The position numbers and the translations under genes were made by a program. Positions 58,866 through 64,000 of a stretch of DNA of 64,000 nucleotides are shown here, piece by piece. The first letter of the stretch is position 1. Each line of letters opens with the position of its first letter. The notes under the pieces were generated by a model. That model did not search any database, had not been told where the DNA came from, and saw only the letters and a program-made list of their open reading frames with translations. The DNA is from Oscillospiraceae bacterium (lineage in GTDB: Bacteria > Bacillota > Clostridia > Oscillospirales > Oscillospiraceae), in the NCBI GenBank assembly GCA_017429835.1, contig JAFROD010000006.1:1-64000 (forward strand), read 5' to 3'.

Positions 58866-59478
58866 GGCGATCGAGTCCACACGCTCGCCGCAGGGGAAAG
58901 TGCGGGTGCGCTTTGACGACGGAAGCAGCCTGCTGGCGCTTCCGTCTGCCATGGCGGAGCTCGGACTCTATCAGGGAATGGAGCTTCCCGACGGCGCAAT
59001 GGAGTCGATCAAGGACACCTGCGCCAAAGCTTCTGCGCGGGAACGGGCGGTGCGGATTATCGCTGCGTCGACCGTATCTAAGCGCGAGCTGGAGCATCGA
59101 CTGCTCCAAAAAGGCGAACGCGAGGAAGACGCAAAGCAGGCGGTGCAGTGGCTGGAGGAATTGAAGCTTCTGGACGACGCACAGGCGGCGGAGCAGATCG
59201 TGCGCAGCGGCGCGGCAAAGGGCTACGGCGCCGCACGGATCAAGCAGATGCTGTATGAAAAGCGAATCCCGAAGGAATACTGGGACGCCGCATTGGAGCT
59301 TCTTCCGCCGCAGGACGGGGCGATCGACAGTTATTTGCAGCGTCGTTTCCGCGGCAAAAAGCCAGATCGGGCAGAATGCAAACGGGCCGCGGACGCATTG
59401 GCGCGCCGCGGGCATAACTGGAGCGACATTCGAAGCGCCTTGGAGCGCTACGCGCCGGACGAAGAGTTCGATCAGTGA
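58855..59478 (+). CDS. recX: Regulatory protein RecX
   Basis: Inhibits RecA filament assembly. The 207 residues contain three-helix RecX repeats: [21 protein letters not shown], shown by its core [20 protein letters not shown], then [20 protein letters not shown] and the C-terminal [16 protein letters not shown]. An N-terminal beta region (about 1-50) is typical of Bacillota. It overlaps recA by 11 bp, coupling the inhibitor to its target. Confidence 0.92.
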   Translation: MKVEAIESTRSPQGKVRVRFDDGSSLLALPSAMAELGLYQGMELPDGAMESIKDTCAKASARERAVRIIAASTVSKRELEHRLLQKGEREEDAKQAVQWLEELKLLDDAQAAEQIVRSGAAKGYGAARIKQMLYEKRIPKEYWDAALELLPPQDGAIDSYLQRRFRGKKPDRAECKRAADALARRGHNWSDIRSALERYAPDEEFDQ

Positions 59479-59502
59479 AACATTGAAAGAAGGACATAGC
59501 AA

Positions 59503-60837
59503 ATGGGAAACCGCATCGGGGTCATTTCCCTTGGATGTGCAAAAAATCAGGTCAACGCGGAGCAGATGATGTATCTCCTGCGCGAAGCGGGATATGAGAT
59601 CCTCCCTACGGTCGAGGGTGCGGACGTGGTCATCATCAACACCTGCGGCTTTATTGACTCTGCAAAGAGCGAAGCGATCGACAATATCCTTGCAATGGCT
59701 GCGCTCAAGGCGGAGGGTGTGATCGGGAAAATTCTCGTGACCGGCTGCCTTTCCCAGCGATATCAGCAGGAGATTCTCAAAGAGCTGCCGGAGGTCGACG
59801 GCATTCTCGGCACGGGAAGCTACGGCTATATCGTTCCGGCGGTAAAGCAGCTTCTGAAAGGCGAGACGGTGTCCCGCTTTGACGACATCGACGCGCCCGT
59901 CGACGAGGTCGGCAGGATCCTCACCACGCCGGATTATTACGCGTTCCTGAAGATCGCGGAGGGCTGCGACAATCGCTGTTCCTACTGCGTGATCCCGTCG
60001 CTGCGCGGCAAATACCGCAGCCGCACGATGGACGACTGTCTGTATGAAGCCAGAATGCTGGCGGAGGACGGCGTCAAAGAGCTGCTCGTCGTGGCGCAGG
60101 ATACCAGCCGCTACGGCATCGACCTCTACGGCGAACGGAAGCTGCCGGCGCTGCTGCGGGAACTCTGCAAAATCGAGAAGCTGCACTGGATCCGCGTGCA
60201 TTATCTCTATCCGGACGAAATGACGGACGAGTTGATCGACGTGATTGCGTCGGAACCGAAGATCGTCAAGTATCTGGATATTCCCATTCAGCATGTCAAC
60301 GACAAGATTTTGAAACGAATGAACCGCCGCGGCACGCGCGCCGAGCTGGACGAGCTGTTTGCCAAGCTCCGCGCAAGGATCCCCGGCGTTGTGATCCGCA
60401 CCAGCCTGATCACCGGTCTGCCGGGTGAAGGCGAGGAGGAATTTGAAGAACTGTGCAGTTGGCTGCGCGAGCATAAGCTGGAGCGCGTCGGCGCGTTTGC
60501 TTTCTCTCCCGAGGAGGGAACGCCTGCGGCGAAGATGGACTATCCCGACGAGGAGATCGCCGTCCGCCGCGCACAGATCGTGGAAGAGATCCAGTCGTGC
60601 ATCATGGACGAATGCAACGACGCGCGCGTCGGCACGGTCATGGAGGTGCTCTGCGAGGGATACGATCCCGAAAGCGAGCAGTATTTCGGCAGAACCTATG
60701 CCGATTCGCCGGAAATCGACGGCAGAGTTCTGTTCACCGCCGATCGTCCGGTGAAAGTCGGCAGTTTTGTCCCGGTACGTATCACAGACGTCTGCGACGG
60801 CGATCTGGCAGGAAGAGCAGAGGAGGCGGCGTTATGA
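59503..60837 (+). CDS. rimO: Ribosomal protein S12 methylthiotransferase RimO
   Basis: A radical SAM methylthiotransferase that modifies Asp88 of S12. The N-terminal MTTase domain ([36 protein letters not shown]) supplies three cluster cysteines, the central domain has [20 protein letters not shown], and a C-terminal TRAM domain ends near residue 440. [13 protein letters not shown] marks RimO rather than MiaB. 444 residues. Its stop overlaps pgsA (ATGA, 60834-60837). Confidence 0.96.
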   Translation: MGNRIGVISLGCAKNQVNAEQMMYLLREAGYEILPTVEGADVVIINTCGFIDSAKSEAIDNILAMAALKAEGVIGKILVTGCLSQRYQQEILKELPEVDGILGTGSYGYIVPAVKQLLKGETVSRFDDIDAPVDEVGRILTTPDYYAFLKIAEGCDNRCSYCVIPSLRGKYRSRTMDDCLYEARMLAEDGVKELLVVAQDTSRYGIDLYGERKLPALLRELCKIEKLHWIRVHYLYPDEMTDELIDVIASEPKIVKYLDIPIQHVNDKILKRMNRRGTRAELDELFAKLRARIPGVVIRTSLITGLPGEGEEEFEELCSWLREHKLERVGAFAFSPEEGTPAAKMDYPDEEIAVRRAQIVEEIQSCIMDECNDARVGTVMEVLCEGYDPESEQYFGRTYADSPEIDGRVLFTADRPVKVGSFVPVRITDVCDGDLAGRAEEAAL

Positions 60838-61415
60838 CCACAGCAACGAAAATTACATTTATCCGGGTGCTTTTGCTGCCGGTGTTTCTGATATGCATGT
60901 ATCTTGCGAAAGTGTATCCGTTCATGCTCTACGTTTCTCTGGGCGTCTTTGTGATCGCCAGCCTGACCGATCTGATCGACGGGAAGATCGCAAGGAAATA
61001 CCATCAGGAGAGCGACTTCGGCAAATTCCTTGACCCGCTCGCGGACAAGGTGCTCGTCATCGCTGCGATGGCGATGTTCTGCGAATGGGGCATTTTCCCC
61101 GCATGGGCGCTGATGATCGTTCTGACGCGTGAATTCGCCGTAACCGGACTGCGGCTGATCGCGGTCGGCAAGGGCAGAGTGATCGCGGCGGCGTGGTCGG
61201 GCAAGATGAAGACCGCGCTGACGATGGCAGGTCTGTGCCTGATGCTGTTCTTCAACGGAGAATTCTTCGCAGATCTGCTCAACACGCATATTTGCCCGAA
61301 CTTTATGACCGTTTTCAACTGGGTCATCGTCGGGATCATCGTGGCGGTGACGCTGTATTCAGGCATTGAATATTTCGTAAAAAACCGCGACGTATTCGAG
61401 AATGAAATCACTTGA
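60834..61415 (+). CDS. pgsA: CDP-diacylglycerol-glycerol-3-phosphate 3-phosphatidyltransferase
   Basis: Makes phosphatidylglycerol phosphate. The 193-residue protein has the CDP-alcohol phosphotransferase motif [20 protein letters not shown] with all four aspartates' spacing intact, and about four hydrophobic helices. ATG 60834 follows AGAGGAGG and overlaps the rimO stop. Its stop codon lies inside the -35 of the cys promoter. Confidence 0.96.
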   Translation: MTTATKITFIRVLLLPVFLICMYLAKVYPFMLYVSLGVFVIASLTDLIDGKIARKYHQESDFGKFLDPLADKVLVIAAMAMFCEWGIFPAWALMIVLTREFAVTGLRLIAVGKGRVIAAAWSGKMKTALTMAGLCLMLFFNGEFFADLLNTHICPNFMTVFNWVIVGIIVAVTLYSGIEYFVKNRDVFENEIT

Positions 61416-61440
61416 CACGAAATGCGTCAGATGGTAATAT
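61412..61440 (+). promoter_or_regulatory. cysE-cysS promoter
   Basis: TTGACA (61412-61417), 17-bp spacer, extended -10 TGGTAATAT (TAATAT 61435-61440). A TATAAT at 61438-61443 would require a 20-bp spacer. The -35 overlaps the pgsA stop. Confidence 0.75.
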
Positions 61441-61446
61441 AATGAA

Positions 61447-61652
61447 GATGAATATCGCGTTGACCGAAAAGAGTACCCTGTGAACCATGACAGAGAGTGG
61501 CCGCCGTCGGCTGGAAGCGGGCACAGTGCGAAGCAGGTGAAGTGCATTCGTGAGCGAGGGGAGACCCCGTTGGCCGCGTCAAGGCTTTGAGTTAGAAATC
61601 AGAGTGGAACCGCGGTAATACCGCCTCTGGAGCGATCCGGAGGCGGTTTTTC
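61447..61652 (+). promoter_or_regulatory. T-box leader, tRNA-Cys specific
   Basis: A T-box riboswitch. Stem I holds AGAGAGTGG and the specifier region GTGAAGTGCATTCG, with codon TGC (Cys) at 61543-61545. The T-box AGAGTGGAACCGCGG (61601-61615) presents UGGA, complementary to an ACCA-less tRNA end UCCA, and tRNA-Cys has U at position 73. Uncharged tRNA-Cys would stabilise the antiterminator and prevent the terminator at 61621-61652, raising cysE and cysS expression. Confidence 0.93.
61621..61652 (+). terminator. T-box controlled terminator
   Basis: CCGCCTC (61621-61627) pairs with GAGGCGG (61640-61646) with further TGG/CCG pairing inside, followed by T5. The 5' arm is also the 3' part of the antiterminator. 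Confidence 0.92.
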
Positions 61653-61667
61653 TATGGAGGGATGAGC

Positions 61668-62279
61668 ATGCGGTTAATGGAAACCTTAGCAGCCTATCAG
61701 CGCAACGACCCGGCTGCGCGCAGCAAATTTGAGATCTTCTGGCTGTATAGCGGCGTACACGCGCAGATCTATTACCGGATCGCGCACTGGCTGTACTGCC
61801 ATAAAATGAAATTCCTGGGACGCTGGGTCTCGCAGATCGGCAGGCGCCGTACCGGCGTGGAGATCCATCCGGCGGCGAAGATCGGGCGGCGGCTCGTCAT
61901 CGACCACGGCAACGGCGTGGTCATCGGCGAGACGGTCGAGATCGGTGACGACTGCCTGATCTATCAGGGCGCGACCCTCGGCGGCACCGGCATCAGCCAC
62001 GGCAAGCGCCATCCGACGCTCGGCAACAACGTCATGGTCGGCTCCGGCGCGAAGGTCTTGGGACCGTTCAAGGTGGGGGACAACAGCAAGATCGCGGCGA
62101 ATTCCGTCGTGCTGCGCGAGGTGCCGCCGAACTGCACCGTCGTCGGCATTCCCGGTCACATCGTCCGCTATGAGGGCGAAAAGCTCGACCATATCCATAC
62201 ACCTGACCCGGTGGCGATCGAGATCAACGCGCTGAAGGAGCGGATCGCCGCGCTGGAAAAACAACTGGAGGAAAAATAA
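61668..62279 (+). CDS. cysE: Serine O-acetyltransferase
   Basis: Acetylates serine to O-acetylserine, committing it to cysteine. 203 residues with an N-terminal helical part (FEIFWLYSGVHAQIYYRIAH), left-handed beta-helix hexapeptide repeats and the motif IDHGNGVVIGETVEIGDD (active His), then GATLGGTGISHGKRHPTLGN. The short length fits Bacillota CysE. ATG 61668 (MRLMETL) is 6 nt from GGAGGG; ATG 61662 is too close. It is under T-box control with cysS. Confidence 0.96.
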   Translation: MRLMETLAAYQRNDPAARSKFEIFWLYSGVHAQIYYRIAHWLYCHKMKFLGRWVSQIGRRRTGVEIHPAAKIGRRLVIDHGNGVVIGETVEIGDDCLIYQGATLGGTGISHGKRHPTLGNNVMVGSGAKVLGPFKVGDNSKIAANSVVLREVPPNCTVVGIPGHIVRYEGEKLDHIHTPDPVAIEINALKERIAALEKQLEEK

Positions 62280-63692
62280 ATGTATCTGTACAATTCTCTG
62301 AGCCATAAGAAAGAACTCTTCGTCCCCAATCACGAGGACGTCGTCAAAATGTACACCTGCGGCCCGACCGTCTATCACTTCGCGCACATCGGCAATCTGC
62401 GCAGCTATATCATGGAGGACGTGCTGGAAAAGAGCCTGCGCTACCTCGGCTACAACGTCAAGCGCGTCATGAACATCACCGACGTCGGACACCTTGCCTC
62501 GGACGCCGATACCGGCGAGGACAAGATGCTCAAGGGCGCGAAGCGCGAGCATAAGACCGTCATGGAGATCGCGAAATTCTATACGGACGCCTTCTTCGAG
62601 GACTGCCGCAAGCTCAATATCAAGACGCCGGACGTGGTCGAGCCCGCGACCAACTGCATTCCCGAGTATATCCACATGGTGCAGACCCTGCAGGACAAGG
62701 GCTACGCCTATTTTGCCGGCGGCAACGTCTACTTCGACACCTCCAAGCTGGAAAAATACTACGTCTTTAACGACCACAACGAGGAAGACCTCGAGGTCGG
62801 CGTCCGCGAGGGCGTGGAGGAGGACGGGAACAAGCGCAACAAGAACGATTTTGTTCTCTGGTTTACCAAGTCCAAGTTTGAAGATCAGGCGCTCAAGTGG
62901 GACTCCCCGTGGGGCGTCGGCTATCCCGGTTGGCACATCGAATGCTCCGGTATCAGCATCAAGCATCTCGGGGAGGATATGGATATCCACTGCGGCGGCA
63001 TCGACAACGCCTTCCCGCACCACACGAACGAGATCGCTCAATCCGAGGCGTACCTCGGGCACAAGTGGTGCAACTACTGGTTCCACGTCCACCATCTGAA
63101 CACCTCCGACGGCAAGATGTCCAAATCCAAGGGCGAATTCCTGACGGTCTCGCTGCTGGAACAAAAAGGCTACGACCCGCTGGTCTACCGCCTGTTCTGC
63201 CTGCAGAGCCACTATCGCCGCAACCTCGTGTTCACGTGGGAAAACCTCGACAACGCCGCGGTGACCTACCAGAAGCTGATCGCGAAGATCGCGACGCTGG
63301 AAGACAAGGGCGAAGTCGAAAACGAAGCCTTCGCCGCCCTGAAGCAGCGCTTCGAGACCGCGCTCAACGGCGACCTCAACACCTCGCTTGCGATCACCGC
63401 GCTCTACGACGTTCTCAAGGCGAAGACGAACGACGCGACCAAGCTGGCGGCGATCAAGGATTTCGACACCGTGCTGGGTCTGAATCTGATCGAAGCCGCC
63501 GAAAAGTTCCGCGCGCAGCAGCCGCAGGAGGAATACGGCTCCGATCCCGCGATCGACGCGCTCGTCGCTGCCCGCGCCGAGGCGAAGAAGGCGAAAAATT
63601 GGACGGAGGCGGATCGCATCCGCGACGAGCTCAAGGCCCAGGGCATTGAGATCATCGACACGCCGCAGGGCGCGAAATGGAAGAAGATCTGA
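62280..63692 (+). CDS. cysS: Cysteinyl-tRNA synthetase
   Basis: Charges tRNA-Cys. 470 residues of class I type with the zinc ligand in [16 protein letters not shown] (containing the HIGH-equivalent HIGN), a second zinc Cys in HIECSG with His in PHHTNE, and [12 protein letters not shown] (KMSKS). The C-terminal anticodon domain ends near [11 protein letters not shown]. It begins right after the cysE stop behind GGAGG, so the T-box couples enzyme supply to uncharged tRNA-Cys. Confidence 0.97.
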   Translation: MYLYNSLSHKKELFVPNHEDVVKMYTCGPTVYHFAHIGNLRSYIMEDVLEKSLRYLGYNVKRVMNITDVGHLASDADTGEDKMLKGAKREHKTVMEIAKFYTDAFFEDCRKLNIKTPDVVEPATNCIPEYIHMVQTLQDKGYAYFAGGNVYFDTSKLEKYYVFNDHNEEDLEVGVREGVEEDGNKRNKNDFVLWFTKSKFEDQALKWDSPWGVGYPGWHIECSGISIKHLGEDMDIHCGGIDNAFPHHTNEIAQSEAYLGHKWCNYWFHVHHLNTSDGKMSKSKGEFLTVSLLEQKGYDPLVYRLFCLQSHYRRNLVFTWENLDNAAVTYQKLIAKIATLEDKGEVENEAFAALKQRFETALNGDLNTSLAITALYDVLKAKTNDATKLAAIKDFDTVLGLNLIEAAEKFRAQQPQEEYGSDPAIDALVAARAEAKKAKNWTEADRIRDELKAQGIEIIDTPQGAKWKKI

Positions 63693-63706
63693 ACGGAGGA
63701 ATGGCA

Positions 63707-64000
63707 ATGAAGCTGATGATTTTGGATGGCAACAGCGTCATCAATCGCGCTTTTTACGGCGTTCGCCCCTTAACGACGCGGGACGGGCTCTATACCAACG
63801 CGATCTTCGGCTTCCTGAATATTCTGCAGCGGGTGACGGCGGAGGAAAAACCGGACGGTCTCTGCGTCGCCTTCGACCTGCACGGCCCGACCTTCCGTCA
63901 TCTGCAATATGAAGGCTATAAGGCGACCCGCCACGGCATGCCCGACGAGCTTGCCATGCAGATGCCGGTCATGAAGGACGTTCTTGCCGCCATGAATATC
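63707..64000 (+). CDS. polA: DNA polymerase I, 5' end (partial)
   Basis: The first 98 codons of DNA polymerase I. MKLMILDGNSVINRAFYG and GLYTNAIFGFLNIL are the start of the 5'-3' exonuclease domain, with VAFDLHGPTFRHLQYEGYKA carrying the conserved D and the Arg/Lys helical arch region. ATG 63707 lies 8 nt behind GGAGG; ATG 63701 is too near. The frame is open to the window edge, so the C-terminal polymerase domain is not seen. Confidence 0.95.
   Translation, partial: MKLMILDGNSVINRAFYGVRPLTTRDGLYTNAIFGFLNILQRVTAEEKPDGLCVAFDLHGPTFRHLQYEGYKATRHGMPDELAMQMPVMKDVLAAMNI

Noticed and set aside
1..64000. Prophage, transposon, CRISPR array or defence island
   Set aside because: No integrase, transposase, cas, terminase or restriction genes were seen; nearly all frames are conserved housekeeping genes.

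Overview
The window is a chromosomal stretch of a Gram-positive, spore-forming Bacillota, most likely class Clostridia. Supporting signs are a SpoIIE-type phosphatase, a SipL-like DUF3794/LysM protein, CdaA/CdaR, the hprK-murB-whiA block, a PrpC/PrkC/RsgA block, a T-box leader, a type-3 (eukaryote/archaea-like) prolyl-tRNA synthetase and typical AGGAGG ribosome-binding sites. DNA is GC-rich, with AT-rich sequence confined to promoters. The order or family cannot be fixed from sequence reading alone. Almost everything is housekeeping; no prophage, transposase or CRISPR array was seen.

Layout. 1-1004: the 3' end of a 23S rRNA, tRNA-Lys and tRNA-Glu, each accompanied by a partial copy of itself, then an unknown membrane protein. 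2320-6246: metF, a free-standing MetH reactivation domain and a metH lacking that domain. 6271-6783: a 5S rRNA gene about 6 kb from the 23S gene, with its own consensus promoter and a tandem array of duplicated 5S tails plus terminators. 6912-13912: CYTH protein (-), SpoIIE-like (+), ychF, L-serine dehydratase and a 50-aa ribbon-helix-helix candidate (-), then proS (+). 14212-19601: DUF3343 plus a cysteine desulfurase, cdaA-cdaR-rseC, and DUF5685 plus a J-domain protein. 19621-31574: a long translation/signalling run (yicC, remA-like, gmk, rpoZ, priA, def, fmt, rsmB, rlmN, prpC, prkC, rsgA). 31626-37747: small membrane protein, SipL-like, pepF, RluA-type synthase, DUF177-rpmF. 37877-41322: der, plsY, gpsA, GtrA.

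41365-45045 is an iron-uptake module: feoA-feoA-feoB and a Cys-rich FeoB partner on the minus strand, and a divergent DtxR-type regulator. Four near-identical TTAGC-N4-GCTAA boxes lie in it, one exactly filling the 17-bp spacer of a perfect promoter. 45208-52322: rpmB (-), hprK, murB, a RapZ C-terminal-domain-only gene, whiA, dnaE. 52413-57759: lipoprotein, response regulator, histidine kinase, yqhQ, prmC. 57762-61415: recA, recX, rimO, pgsA. 61412-63692: a cysteine T-box controlling cysE-cysS, followed by the start of polA, which runs off the window.

Genes are tightly packed, with many 4-bp stop/start overlaps, so translational coupling is widespread. The features most worth a second look are the feo/DtxR operator array, the 5S tail array and tRNA scars, the stand-alone RapZ-C gene where yvcK is also missing, the lipoprotein/two-component operon with its paired TTGTAACAA sites, the DUF3343-desulfurase pair, and small genes that length cut-offs would miss.
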